From Chlorops oryzae (taxonomy: Eukaryota; Arthropoda; Insecta; Diptera; Chloropidae), in contig CM035806.1 of assembly GCA_020466095.1 (NCBI GenBank), forward strand, positions 159,707,667 to 159,771,666: a stretch of 64,000 nucleotides of DNA, given 5' to 3'. Below, piece by piece: positions 36,826 to 48,164 of this stretch. The notes under the pieces are model-generated. The model searched no databases. It was not told the origin of the DNA and saw nothing but the letters and a program-made list of their open reading frames with translations. Position numbers and translations under genes: made by a program. Numbering within the stretch: the first letter of the stretch is position 1; every line of letters starts with the position of its first letter.

Positions 36826-37977
36826 TGTCTCGAGTACCTATTGTATTACACTGCACAACAAAATCGAACTTTTTGCGTGCCTTTGACTTGAAACCAATTT
36901 TTTTTTGTAGTATTTGTTTCGCTGAATCTCAATATATGCGAAAAATTTGTAAGTTAGCTCGCGTTTTTTAAATATCCGCTAAGAAAGGTTTTGCGAATTT
37001 TTGTCAATATTTTTTAGTCGTAGCCCCATTATCGTTCGACCGTTTCAAAAAATTTTTAATTTATATGAAAGAAGAGTAAAAATACAACATATTCTTCATA
37101 CATTTGGATGAAATCGGTTCAACAGTTTAGGCGCTATAGGTCGATAAAGGCGAGAATTTTATGAAATTTTTAACAATTTTGTACAAAAACTTGATTTCAA
37201 ACCCATATAATTTCCGAAAAAGGTCCGGTATTTAAGTTCAGGCTATCTAACGTAAAAGAGTGGATTTCTAAGAGCATTTCAAGACCAAGAACAAAAAAAT
37301 CCGATGAATGGTTCATATTTTAATTGGGTTTTTAGAAAAAATGAGACGACTTTTCTTACGCCGGAAAATATGCCACAATTTTTTTATTTCTGTCTTTAAG
37401 TTATATTAATATATAAAAAAAAGATGTGGCATATTTTCCGGCGTAAGAAAAGTCGTCTCATTTTTTCTAAAAACCCAATTAAAATATGAACCATTCATCG
37501 GATTTTTTTGTTCTTGGTCTTGAAATGCTCTTAGAAATCCACTCTTTTACGTAACATAGCCTGAACTTAAATACCGGACCTTTTTCGGAAATTATATGGG
37601 TTTGAAATCAAGTTTTTGTACAAAATTGTTAAAAATTTCATAAAATTCTCGCCTTTATCGACCTATAGCGCCTAAACTGTTGAACCGATTTCATCCAAAT
37701 GTATGAAGAATATGTTGTATTTTTACTCTTCTTTCATATAAATTAAAAATTTTTTGAAACGGTCGAACGATAATGGGGCTACGACTAAAAATATTGACAA
37801 AAATTCGCAAAACCTTTCTTAGCGGATATTTAAAAAACGCGAGCTAACTTTCAAATTTTACGCATATATTGAGATTCAGCGAAACAAATACTACAAAAAA
37901 AATTGGTTTCAAGTCAAAGGCAATTTCATTGTTGAGCAGTGTTATCAGTCTCACCTGACTATAACACCCTTACTTGT
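36826..37977 (+). mobile_element. DINE-1 3' remnant interrupted by the palindromic MITE
   Basis: GTACCTATTGTATTA before the MITE and TTATCAGTCTCACCTGACTATAACACCCTTACTTGT after it rejoin into the standard DINE 3' end (TATTGTATTGTCAGGCTCACCTGAC...). The MITE therefore landed in a DINE copy. Confidence 0.65.
36849..37941. mobile_element. 1.1-kb near-perfect palindromic (snap-back) MITE
   Basis: Starts CACTGCACAACA and ends TGTTGAGCAGTG. Two arms of about 500-540 bp read as inverse complements with only scattered differences. They meet near 37,385-37,420 around a spacer of about 30-bp (ATTTCTGTCTTTAAGTTATA...). TTA flanks both ends (36846-36848 and 37942-37944), a PIF/Harbinger-style 3-bp duplication. 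No ORF longer than noise. Transcribed, it would fold into a very long hairpin. Confidence 0.9.
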
Positions 37978-38776
37978 ATCTTCGCATCTTATTCATGCGT
38001 ATCACGTGTGCAAGCGAACTGCTCGAGATACAGAAATAAAAGCCACTGCCTCGATATGTTGGCACAGTCGCGTAGACAGGGGGAGAAAAGTATTTTATTT
38101 TCGTAATTGTGCCTTGAAATCTTTAAGGAACACACAAAGTCAAGCGTGGAAGAGGGAAACATCAAAAGTGCCTCAAAAGTGTTGTCTAGAAATTTAGGCA
38201 ATAATATAATATTTGATATTTTTGAATGGAGCTTTCCCATAGAACATGTTACAATCAATGATACAATCTAGCTCAGAGGGCTTGAGTGCATGCGAAACGA
38301 GGGAAATTTCTTAGGTTTTTGCCTTTTGGTGCGCACCTGGCTCGTCGTTGTGTGGAGTATTGCTCATCATCAATGTGCCTTGAGTCTTCGGTGTGGCGTC
38401 GTTTTCCTTTCTTGCGTATTACATTCTTTCGGTGCACGACAAGAGCCGAATAATCGTAACTTCCAGTTAGGCGGCCTTGTCCACAGAGCTGACGGATTAT
38501 AGCCGCTTCATTCGATTTCCTTATTGCTGACGCTTCGATTCCCCGACGCCTCGTTTTGCATATGAATGAGAAATGAGAACAAAGTATAAACTATGCGCAC
38601 CATTTTGTCGATTTGCAATAATTCTAGCCTTTTGAAGCTCTTGTCGGCCCGCTCTTGTTGGTCGGGAGCTTGTGTTTATTAACCGAGAACAAAATGTAGG
38701 TATATCGGAAATAAAGTGTCTCATTTTGATTCCAGCTTGAAAAAAGATTTTTTTTTTGGGTCGAATCAACTGGTGC

Positions 38777-39207
38777 TTTTTATACTCGAGACACTCTGTG
38801 TCGAGGGTATATTGCGTTTGTGTGTAACACCCAGAACCAGTCAAGATAGATCATACAAAATATCTATAGAAATTATCAGTGTCACCAGGAGATTCGATTT
38901 AGCCATCCATTCTGTCCGTCTGTCTGTCTGGCTGTCTGTATACAGTTTTCCTATCGGAGGAGTTGAGCTATACGAAATTGGGTATGCGTGCTCACAGGCA
39001 TATGAGCAAGAACAAATTTGAGAATGGACCCGATCGGACCATTTTTAGGGGTACCCTCCAATACTAGGATCTGTTAAGAAAATCTCAAAAACTGGACTAA
39101 GATCGGCATTTTTAGGGATTACTCAATACTAACTTTAAGAAAATCTCACAAAACTTGGCATAAGGATGGCAGATGGGATTATTTCGAACTATAACACCCT
39201 TACTTGT
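38777..39207 (+). mobile_element. DINE-1/Helentron-type repeat, short copy
   Basis: Opens TTTTTATACTCGAGACACTCTGTGTCGAGGGTATATTGCG, carries GTAACACCCAGAACCAGTC, CCGTCTGTCTGTCTGG and TACAGTTTTCCTATCGGAGGAG, and closes ACTATAACACCCTTACTTGT. It is internally deleted relative to the 1.3-kb copies. Confidence 0.8.
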
Positions 39208-39365
39208 TGCATAGAAGAGATGTTTACTCAATTTTATGCTCATCGATCTTAAAAGTGCTGAAAAGTTTTCAATCCCAGCTAACATTTGAACGACTGTGCT
39301 ATGAAAAGATTCATTTACGAGTCTTTTTCGAGTCCCCTTGATGAATAAAAAATGATCGATCGGTG

Positions 39366-39545
39366 AGAGAAGGAAAGAGAAGGAGAGAGAAGGCGAGAGA
39401 AGGAGAGAGAAGGAGAGAGAAGCAGAGAGAAGGAGAGCGAAGGAGAGAGAAGGAGAAAGAAGGAGAGAGAAGGAGAGAGAAGGAGAGAGAAGGATAGAGA
39501 AGGAGAGAGAAGGAGAGAGAAGTAGAGAGAGAAGGACAGATAACG
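39366..39545. repeat. GGAGAGAA-type octamer repeat
   Basis: About 20 units of AGGAGAGA with single-base variants. The minus-strand SPSLSFSLLL... ORF is translation of this repeat. Confidence 0.9.
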
Positions 39546-39654
39546 ACAAAAAGCGAGAAAGAGCGATAGAGTGAGATTGGTTAAGAGTGAGAAAGAGAAC
39601 GCAAAAGAATGAATGAGAGAAGGGAAGAAGGAGTAAATATGTAAATAAGTATAT

Positions 39655-40255
39655 GAGTAAAAGTAAAAGAGTAAAAGAGTAAAAGAGTAAAAGAGTAAAA
39701 GAGTAAAAGAGTAAAAGAGTAAAAGAGTAAAAGAGTAAAAGAGTAAAAGAGTAAAAGAGGGTAAAAGAGTAAAAGAGTAAAGAGTAAAGAGTAAAAGAGT
39801 AAAAGAGTAAAAGAGTAAAAGAGTAAAAGAGTAAAAGAGTAAAAGAGTAAAAGAGTAAAAGAGTAAAAGAGTAAAAGAGTAAAAGAGTAAAAGAGTAAAA
39901 AGAAAGTAAAAGAGTAAAAGAGTAAAAGAGTAAAAGAGTAAAAGAGTAAAAGAGTAAAAGAGTAAAAGAGTAAAAGAGTAAAAGAGTAAAAGAGTAAAAG
40001 AGTAAAAGAGTAAAAGAGTAAAAGAGTAAAAGAGTAAAAGAGTAAAAGAGTAAAAGAGTAAAAGAGTAAAAGAGTAAAAGAGTAAAAGAGTAAAAGAGTA
40101 AAAGAGTAAAAGAGTAAAAGTAAAAGAGTAAAAGAGTAAAAGAGTAAAAGAGTAAAAGAGTAAAAGAGTAAAAGAGTAAAAGAGTAAAACAGTAAAAGAG
40201 TAAAAGAGTAAAAGAGTAAAAAAATAAAAGAGTAAAAGAGTAAAGGAGTAAAAGT
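39655..40255. repeat. (AGTAAAAG)n octamer satellite, about 600 bp
   Basis: Roughly 70 tandem AGTAAAAG units with rare insertions (for example at 39,770-39,790 and 39,900). The 343-codon minus-strand ORF (FTLLLFYS repeats) is a pure artefact of an 8-bp, stop-free unit. The octamer also appears beside the SINE-like head at 27.9 kb. Confidence 0.95.
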
Positions 40256-40259
40256 TTTT

Positions 40260-41105
40260 AACGTAATTAAGGTAAAAGAGGAGCTTTATAAAAATTGGGA
40301 TCTCGGACTTACTTCCAGAGAACATTCTGCGACTCAAAGTAATCATATATGACTTCTTATTCGGGAGCGAAGCCCTTCTAATGAGCTCTCTTAAAAGTCG
40401 CTAACAGAAAGCCTCCAATCATTCGGAAGTCATCCAACCTGGGTCCGATTCATACATTAGAATTAGTTCATATAGGAATGATATAGTTATGACTCCTTCC
40501 GTACTAATATTTCACTCCTTTGCCTTATATCTTATATACCTATTTGCAAAAAGTTCCGTTTTCAGCAAGAAGCATGATTTGAAAAATACCAGTTTTCCAG
40601 TTCCCTTTGGGTTCGCTCGTTTTCGATTTCACATTTCAATTTCGATGATGCGTTTCAATTTGCATGGTGGTTTTTATCTTAGCATTTTTATTGACTTTTT
40701 GGTTTCCTAGTCAGGTACTTTTTATGCTACGCTGTCTTTACCAAGTCAAAATTTGAGATTTTTTTTTTTCATTTCGCCTCATATTTTCTACATATTTCGG
40801 AGTTATCGAAGACATCGAAGTCTTGTTTCTGGGCCTCTTAATTTCCACTTGTATTTAAGACTCAACTCACACCCATCCATTCCGAGCCTTTTATTTTGTC
40901 AAGATTTCAGACTCATTTCGGACACATAAATCTTTTATTTTCAATATACATATTCCAGACTCATTACGGGCGAGGAATAAACATTGAAGAAAAAGATATT
41001 TGAAATTATAGATACGTAAAAACCGAAAAATATGCGTGTATCTATCAATAAATTTTTTAAATGATACGATTATTAATATCACTCAAAATTTTTTAGTATT
41101 TTTAA
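40260..41105. other. Intergenic AT-rich DNA
   Basis: No supported gene or clear repeat. Confidence 0.5.
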
Positions 41106-41115
41106 ACTCATAAAT

Positions 41116-41354
41116 AGAGCGTGTATTTTTAAGCATTTATAAATTTGAAGCATACTTTGTGGGGGGGATATTTTTTTTCTTATCACCATTTTGGAAATAA
41201 GTAGCGAATTTGAACTTCAAGGGGATTTCCTAGCTTTGAAAAAGTCTTAAATAGGCTAAAAATCGATTTGAATCTTAACTTTATGTAAATTGAACAAATT
41301 TTTTGCCCCATAAAGTACGCTTCAATTTTATAAATGCTTAAAAATACACGCTCT
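41116..41354. mobile_element. MITE with 10-bp target duplication (MULE-like)
   Basis: Termini AGAGCGTGTATTTTTAAGCA and the inverse TGCTTAAAAATACACGCTCT continue into imperfect inner pairing. ACTCATAAAT is repeated exactly on both flanks (41106-41115 and 41355-41364). A 9-11 bp duplication is typical of Mutator-like elements. 239 bp, non-coding. Confidence 0.8.
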
Positions 41355-42281
41355 ACTCATAAATATCAGCGAGGAAGGATTCATATACATATATGGCTCT
41401 ATATATGGGCTCCTTTGGTATACGATTTCAGACTCATTTAGGAGTCTTTAAGACTCTTAAAAGAGTTCATTATGAGGGCTCCAACTCCAAATATGAGTCA
41501 AATATGATTCTTTTAGGACTATGAATGTTTGCTAGAAATGGAGAAAAAAGTTTTTTAGTGTTCGACTTCGTTGGAGAGTTCACTGTATTTCTATTTCCCA
41601 TCACGTCGATGTGCATTTCGATTTAAATAAAAAAAACATTTGTGGGAGATAAAATTCGCCTTTTAACATTATATTTCGTTTCCTTTTTGAAATTCGTGAA
41701 ATTTATTACGAAAATCAAATCAAAACAAATCTGGTTCTTAATAAACCTTCTAAAGAACAAAAGTTCGCCTGATTGCAGTATTTTCATAAAATCAAAACAT
41801 ATGTAGATGCGGTTCATTGAATTCAATGTTAGTACCGGAAAAGTGCAAAGAACGAGTTAAGTCGTGCCACTGCGAGTCTTAGGTTCGACTGCACCTGTAT
41901 TTCTAAAGATAATATATATCCAGAAATATATGTACATTAGACCGTACCTCAAAAAAAAAAAAAAAAAATTACGCCGTATACTAGCGAATATGACACATTT
42001 TTGCAAGACAATTACGAAAAGAAAAAATAATTTTTTTCTATCGAACGTAGAGGTCGCGAATTGGTATAAGTATTTCTTCATATCTCTGGTGTTTACAGTC
42101 GGATTTTAATGTTTGGTACATCAATGTTTTTATATCAAGAAGATCAATATGGCCTCTATAGAAGTCATTGACCTCAGGCTTACCGTTCTACTACTTACCT
42201 CAGTTCCTACCATCCTAATGTACCAGCCTATTATCAAAAAAATAAAACCCTTAAAATATCATCAAACTTCTCCTCAGGAAG

Positions 42282-42443
42282 TCCTGTTCCATACTAGGCG
42301 ACAGTCGCCGGAGACACATTTTGTTTTGAAGGCGAGGGACGGTCGGAGAATAGAGAGAACAGCACCCCTCTCTCTTCCCCGGCCCTCTCTCTTCTTCAAA
42401 ACAAAATGTGTCTCCGGCGACTGTCGCCTAGTATGGAACAGGA
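42282..42443. mobile_element. 162-bp foldback with perfect 50-bp arms
   Basis: The left arm 42282-42331 (TCCTGTTCCATACTAGGCGA...) and right arm 42394-42443 (...TCGCCTAGTATGGAACAGGA) are exact inverse complements. The 62-bp middle is itself semi-palindromic (GAGAGGGCCGGGG-type). It is not A/T-rich like its surroundings. It lies 12 bp left of the hAT element. It could be a MITE or a hairpin RNA source. Confidence 0.85.
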
Positions 42444-42455
42444 CGAAGTACTTAT

Positions 42456-43695
42456 CAGGCGCGCAGCCAGGATTTCAATTTGGGGGGGGTTCGCAGAAAA
42501 TTTTTCTAAATATTTTTTGTTTTTATTTTCGTAAAAAGCTTACAAAATATATAATTAAAATATATTTACATAAATATTTTACATTTTTATAAGGTGTACA
42601 AAGTAAAAAAAAGTATTTTCGAAGGAACTTATTCAATTTAAAGTGCAATGTTAAGTCTGCGCTTGCTTTCAGCAAGTTTATTTAGTATGTCCTCTACACT
42701 GGGAGTAAGATCTCGATGGACGTAGAGGAGTGCTAAGGCATTTAACCTCTGTTCTGTCATTGTAGATCTAAGATAAGTTTTGAGTCGGCGGAGAGTTGAA
42801 AACGAACTCTCATTTTCACATGTGGTTATTGGAAGAGTAGCCAAAATAGTTAATAAAATAAAAATAGTTGGTAAAATATCTTTTTTACAAAATTTTATAG
42901 CGTCAAACACTGTTTTTGATCTTTCATTTTTTTCTAAATTTATTAATTAATTTATACCAAATAGTGAGCTCCATTTTTGAATCATCAAAATTTCCCTCTA
43001 AATCATCTTGATAAAACTGAAAGAGTTTTTTAAATTTGTCTAAAAAATCATCAACTTTTGCAGTATCGCTTTGAGGAAATAAAACTTGAAAACCAAGAAG
43101 AATATCCTTGTGTTTTGAAAAGCGATTGGTTTAAGTTGACAATAAATGCATCCACAAAAGGTAAATAAAGGGAAATACGATAATAATATTCAACACTTTT
43201 AGTATGAAAATGTGCTTCGTGGTCCTGAGAATGTGCGAGCCTAGGTTTTTGCAAAATAAGTCCGCTTGATAAAGCTTGCTTCTCAGCGTTTTTAAACAAT
43301 TTCTGAAATTCTTCCTCAGCGTTACTTCTTAAGGTTTGAATATTCTCTAAGCATATATCTGCTAGGACAACAGCATATTTGAGATCAATGTTTCTACCTT
43401 GTAAATATTTACATAGAACAAATGTGTAACTAAAAACTTGATTTATACAATGAAGAGATATAAGAAATTCGCCTTTTTGTAAGGCACATTTTAATAAATT
43501 AGACTGACTTGACACATTTTGATCATTCCAAGAGGAAATTCGGTCAAGAACTAAAATTATTGCATCATAAAACTTAATAAAAGAGTTTGTAGGACGGCGA
43601 TGTAGAAATGTAAGCTGTGTCGTGTATTTTTTCCTTAATTTGGGGGGGGGGGGGGGGGTTTGAACCCCCAAAAGCCCCCCCTGGCTGCGCGCCTG
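42456..43695 (-). mobile_element. Decayed hAT transposon, complete ends
   Basis: Terminal inverted repeats CAGGCGCGCAGCCAGG and CCTGGCTGCGCGCCTG are perfect over 16 bp. Exact 8-bp duplications GTACTTAT flank both ends (42448-42455 and 43696-43703). The 1240-bp element carries transposase fragments on the minus strand and a run of about 18 G near the right end. Confidence 0.95.
42638..43671 (-). pseudogene. hAT transposase remnant (52-kDa-repressor/ZMYM-like type)
   Basis: Two frame-broken minus-strand pieces. 43671-43051 holds helical central-region sequence (LDRISSWNDQNVSSQSNLLK, LKYAVVLADICLENIQTLRS). 42910-42638 holds the C-terminal hAT dimerisation motif (TTCENESSFSTLRRLKTYLR, TEQRLNALALLYVHRD). 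The N-terminal zinc finger and the catalytic part are missing and the two parts are in different frames, so it is not functional. Confidence 0.8.
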
Positions 43696-44471
43696 GTACT
43701 TATATCGATAATTCCAACAGAACTATTTTTAAATAAAATTTGAAAAAGTGATACCAGTCTCGGTTCTGTTGAGAAAAGCTCTTAAAGATGGGTTCACAAA
43801 ATATAGCCAAACTTTGGTCCGTTTGTCAAGAGAGAACGCAGAACCAAAGAGACCTGTGTGCACATACTAACAATGGATATTGGATGAATCGATGTACCTA
43901 TGATTTGATGTATTCGAAAATTTGTATCAATGTTTTTGAGCTACTTTAATTTTATAGCATATACTTAGATTGATATCGATACCAACACATTCCTGCATAT
44001 GATATGCGAGAATATGAGAGTTATATACATATACATAAGTATATACATTGATGCTTTTCGACATGAAAAAAAGACCAATTATGACCTAAAATATGATTAA
44101 ACTTTTTCGATGGTAACTTGCAATGGCAGCACCAATTCTAAAATGGAAACATGACAACAAAGTAGCATGAGAATAAAAAAAATTAGCACTTGTAAAATTC
44201 CGTCTGACAATGACACCCGTGAAGGACACTTCTAACCATAAATATGGACCCTTTATTGGATTCCGTTTCATAAAAGTCTTATTGAAACCATAGAGAAAAA
44301 CTTATCGTTTATTTTAACGAAAAATCGAACGAAAAGTTAAGAAGTCAACTTCTTAATTTTAATAAGAATTCCTGTAAAAAACAAGGACGGCGGGTTCGAT
44401 CCCTGCTCCAGCGAGCGTCGATTTTTTGTTTTTTTTGTTTTGGAAAAGTAGATTATTTAACATTTACATTT

Positions 44472-44625
44472 AGGGTATTCCCTTAAAAGTGAAAAGATTG
44501 AAAAATCGTAAAAGTGTAAAATTTTTCATACAAAATTTCGTTCATTAATTTCTAAGCCTTCTTGATTTACGATTTTTCGAAGTTTTCGAGGCAAATACAC
44601 GTTTATGGGAAGACCCCTATTGTTT
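44472..44625. repeat. Imperfect inverted repeat, possible small MITE
   Basis: AGGGTATTCCCTTAAAAGTG faces ACACGTTTATGGGAAGACCCCT about 150 bp away, with further pairing inside (AAAATCGTAAA/TTTACGATTTTTC). No clear duplication. Confidence 0.35.
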
Positions 44626-44857
44626 AAAAAGCTGAGAAATAAAAGGTTTTACCAATCTTTTTATGCTTAAAAAATTAAAACAAAAGATTCTATAGGAATT
44701 TCTTGAATGGCTTGTGCGTGACGTTTTGGAAGGCCCGACGAAAACAACTCGTTTTTATTGGTTCGCGTCCAACTTACTTTCTGCTTCCCGTATTTTTCCC
44801 TTCAAATTTACTTGTCTGTTTTATTCTCCAATTTTTCAGAATTTCTTCGGCCTGCGG

Positions 44858-44928
44858 CGGGGTTCGAACTTGGACCTTCCAGATCACAAGTCTAGCACAC
44901 TTCAACTACGCCATCGCGAGATATGATT
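44858..44928 (-). mobile_element. tRNA-derived SINE head (Thr-like), not a working tRNA
   Basis: On the minus strand GATGGCGTAGTTGAAG (box A) and AAGTTCGAACCCC (box B) enclose an anticodon-like arm CTAGACTTGTGATCTGG. The acceptor ends do not pair and a GAAGAAATTCTG... body follows, so a SINE is more likely than a tRNA gene. Confidence 0.5.
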
Positions 44929-45056
44929 TTGGCTTGCTAGATTGTTTATATCAATGTAAGTGCAAAAAAAACTGGTTTGTCTTTTTAAACTATGGAATGA
45001 ATACGGAATTCATATACTTTTTTAAATTAAAAAGTCTTGCTTTTTATATTAAAAAG

Positions 45057-45301
45057 GTGGCTCTGGGATAGCGTAGGGGATGCGTGTTATGCTCCTGATC
45101 CCAGGGTCCGAGGTTCGATTCCCGGCACAGGCGAAACGGAGTGTAATGTTCCAAGCCTAGCACTGGTTTTCCAAAAAATCCCATGTTATGGGCACACTAC
45201 AAAAAAAGACATACACTCACACAAAACACAAGAAAACCTCATTGGTATCACAATGGGCCGATTAACGGCCTATAAGTGGCTGCCACTTCAACCTACCTAC
45301 C
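45057..45301 (+). mobile_element. tRNA-derived SINE, copy 1 (ACCT tail)
   Basis: The 5' tRNA-like head is GTGGCTCTGGGATAGCGTAG with box B GAGGTTCGATTCCCGG. A shared body follows (AGTGTAATGTTCCAAGCCTAG, GGCCGATTAACGGCC, AAGTGGCTGCCACTT), then an (ACCT)n tail. A 12-bp duplication TATATTAAAAAG flanks it (45045-45056 and 45302-45313), as expected for LINE-driven insertion. Confidence 0.92.
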
Positions 45302-46179
45302 TATATTAAAAAGGCTTCTTCTTAAAGCGAGTTTCTTCCAATAAGGAATTTTATCAAAACGTCATTTTTATAAGAATGCCACATAGTTTGATTGATATGG
45401 TCACCTTATTATTTGAATATATCAAGAAGTTTTCCATATTCTTCAACAGAAATGATAGGATATTCACATGAAATATATGAGGAATATATCTATTAAAATG
45501 TTTCAATAAGATTTTCTCTATGCATTCAAATTTCTCTATGGAAAAAGCACATCGTTCATATAGTTTAAGAAGATTTCTCTATAAAATTCGCTCAATAAGG
45601 GGATCTTATCGATTTTATGAAGGTCATATTTTTCTGTATGTACATATTAATATGCAAAAGAATGCAAGTCTTTTTATTCCATCAAGTATTTGTGCACTAT
45701 GTTAAGTTTTATCGGAATGTTTAGAATAAAAAGTTTTTTTTTTGTTTTATGCGGAAATGCGATGCGATGTTGCGTTCTACTTTGTCGGAGAACATTTTAG
45801 TTGAAATGGTTCAATTATACGAGTCACGAGCCTCTTAATTGAAAACCAAACAAGAAAATCGAATTTCGAATAAATTCCGCTGCCGAGCTACATACATACA
45901 CGTACATATGTAGTATTGTGCGATATGATGAACGCCATGGACTCAGGGTTTAGATATGGCACAGACATCCATGATGAAATGAAAAATTGATAAATAGCGG
46001 CTCCTTGAGAGAGGAATTGAAACGCACACAAATGCCCTTAAGCTCGAGCTGCACCTACTCTTCGGTATATGGAAAAGCTAGTCTTTAAAAAAAAAAACAT
46101 CCTTTCTGCAGTAAATTCCGGAAAATGTTTCATTTTGTATTTATTGTCTTCATGTTTTTTTTTTTTGATTCGAATTTTC

Positions 46180-47070
46180 TGTGGTTTTGTTTTTTCTTTT
46201 CTTTTTCTTCTTATTTCCGTTTTTTCTTTTCTGTGGCGCGCGTGATTTTTGCGTATTGTCTATCTTCGAGCGATGCCGTCACATGATCAGCCTGACCCTG
46301 AATTGGAAAAGTGCACGACCACCGTTCGCTCCGTGGTGCTTCGATCGGCAAATAGACGGTGCGGACTGGAATTAAGTCAAGTGGAGTGGAGTGAAGTGAA
46401 GTGGCATCGGGATTTTAAATGGAGGCAGCAACAATTGCGACTTTAATGGACGGACGGACATTGCTACTTCATTGACATAGTATTCCATCGAAGTTTAGAT
46501 CAATCGACGTCGCACGATCGTCATCGAGTTTGAGTTTGAGTTCGGGTTCGGGTTCCGATCTCAGTTCGAATGAAGATGCCATACCGCAGGCTGATAGCTA
46601 AACGACGCGACGTTTAATTGTAAAGAATTCCAATCGTATATACATATGTATGTAGACGACATATTTTGTGTCTGTATTTATGAAGCTATGCATAAAACCA
46701 TGAGTTTCTGTAAACTATCGATAGCAAAGCCATATAGGCAACAATGGCAACAGATATGACTAAAGATACTGTAAATGGTTGTCCATAAAATCGTATTGAG
46801 ACATGCCTGGCCACGCTTTATGAGAGTAGTCGGAACAAGAGTCTTAATGAAATATTTTAACACGAGAAAAGCCAAAATCAAAATGAAACAAAATAAAATT
46901 GAAAAAAATGATTTTGTTTTTTTTGTTTTTTTTTTTTTTTTGTTTTTGTTTTTATGGAATCCACACCGTCGAGGACCATTCGTCGATAGTGCAATAGTTT
47001 TGCTTCGCTATTGAAAGAGTGACTTAAATAAACGTAGATGAGCGCGTGAAATAAAGACCTGACTTCAGAG
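46180..47070. other. GC-richer non-coding stretch, gene uncertain
   Basis: At about 46,230-46,600 sequence is GC-richer with short overlapping ORFs, GTGGAGTGGAGTGAAGTGAAG and GAGTTTGAG repeats. No domain or splice logic supports a gene. It could be the 5' part of a transcript continuing right. Confidence 0.3.
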
Positions 47071-47078
47071 TCGCAATA

Positions 47079-47560
47079 TATATAAAAAGCATCTTTTGGC
47101 ATTCAACAAGGTTTAATCACTTGATAAAGCTCAAACAAACAAGCCAAACGCGCTTTGACAATTCGTGCTAACTCGGACACAAAACACACACGGCGAACGG
47201 ATTATTGCTCACAGACGAAATTCAAAATTGCAGTCAATTTAACGACCCAATCGAAATCCGAAATCCGAAATCCAAAATCCGAAAACCGACAACTGGCAAC
47301 CGAAATCATGTGCGCGTAAATTTGATGTTGTTTCCATAAGTTTCAAAGTGTTCCATGCGTTACAGTGCATTTCAAAAGCGCAGCAGTGCGCCGACTTAAC
47401 GACAACTTAACTGTGCATCAATTAAGCAATTCAGCAGCTCGGCTTTAGCGCTTAACTTAAGTCACTCGGCCACGTTCCTTTTACGAGTTGTGCGTTCGAT
47501 ATATCGAAAACATTCGACCCGACCGTTGTCGGTGGTCGTGGAAGCGAAAATTTCGGTAAT
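47079..47560 (+). promoter_or_regulatory. Possible TATA promoter and 5' UTR
   Basis: TATATATAAAAAGC at 47,079 is followed by an initiator-like TTCAACAA and about 400 bases rich in CAAA/AACA and TTAACTTAA, which looks like a fly 5' UTR. No linked coding exon was found downstream in the window, so this is tentative. Confidence 0.3.
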
Positions 47561-47895
47561 TGAAATTCCGCTTGAGTATTTCTTTTTTTTTTTTTTGATT
47601 TTTTGTTTGGTGAATAGTGGCTTGAATTTCAAAATTCAGTTCCTCTTTTATTCATAAATGCGGAGCTGCCAGACAAAGGTGAATAATAATCTTAATTGGG
47701 GAAAAAGTCCTGATGGAAAATTGTGAGCTCAACTTAATCGAACGTTGATTGAATTAATTTCAATAAGCTTAGCACAATACACTTAACCCGCTGTTTCCTG
47801 GCTCCGGACTTTTTTCGAACAAATTACCAAAAAAAAAAAAAATAAACTAATAATAATAATTTCAGATTCAAGTTTTTCTACCCAAAAATTAGTCA

Positions 47896-48152
47896 GGTAG
47901 GTAGGTAGGTAGGTGTAGGTTGAAGTGGCTGCCACTTAGGCCGTTAATCGGCCCATTGTGATACCAAGGAGGTTTTCTTGTGTTTGTGTGAGTGTATGTG
48001 TTTTTTATGTAGTGTGCCCCTAACATGGGATTTTTTGGAAAACCAGTGCTAGGCTTGGAACATTACACTCCGTTTCGCCTGTGCCGGGAATCGAACCTCG
48101 GACCCTGGGATCAGGAGCATAGCACGCATCCCCTACGCTATCCCAGAGCCAC
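47896..48152 (-). mobile_element. tRNA-derived SINE, copy 2 (inverted)
   Basis: Reverse complement of the 45,057 SINE with the same head, body and tail, here (AGGT)n on the plus strand. The flanks carry an 11-bp duplication AAAATTAGTCA (47885-47895 and 48153-48163). The two copies differ at only a few visible positions. Confidence 0.92.
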
Positions 48153-48164
48153 AAAATTAGTCAT

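Noticed and set aside
39315..40346. 343-aa minus-strand ORF (FTLLLFYS repeats)
   Set aside because: Direct translation of the AGTAAAAG and GGAGAGAA satellites; no start context, domain or splice sites.
44858..44928. Possible tRNA-Thr gene on the minus strand
   Set aside because: Cloverleaf ends do not pair and a SINE-like body follows box B.
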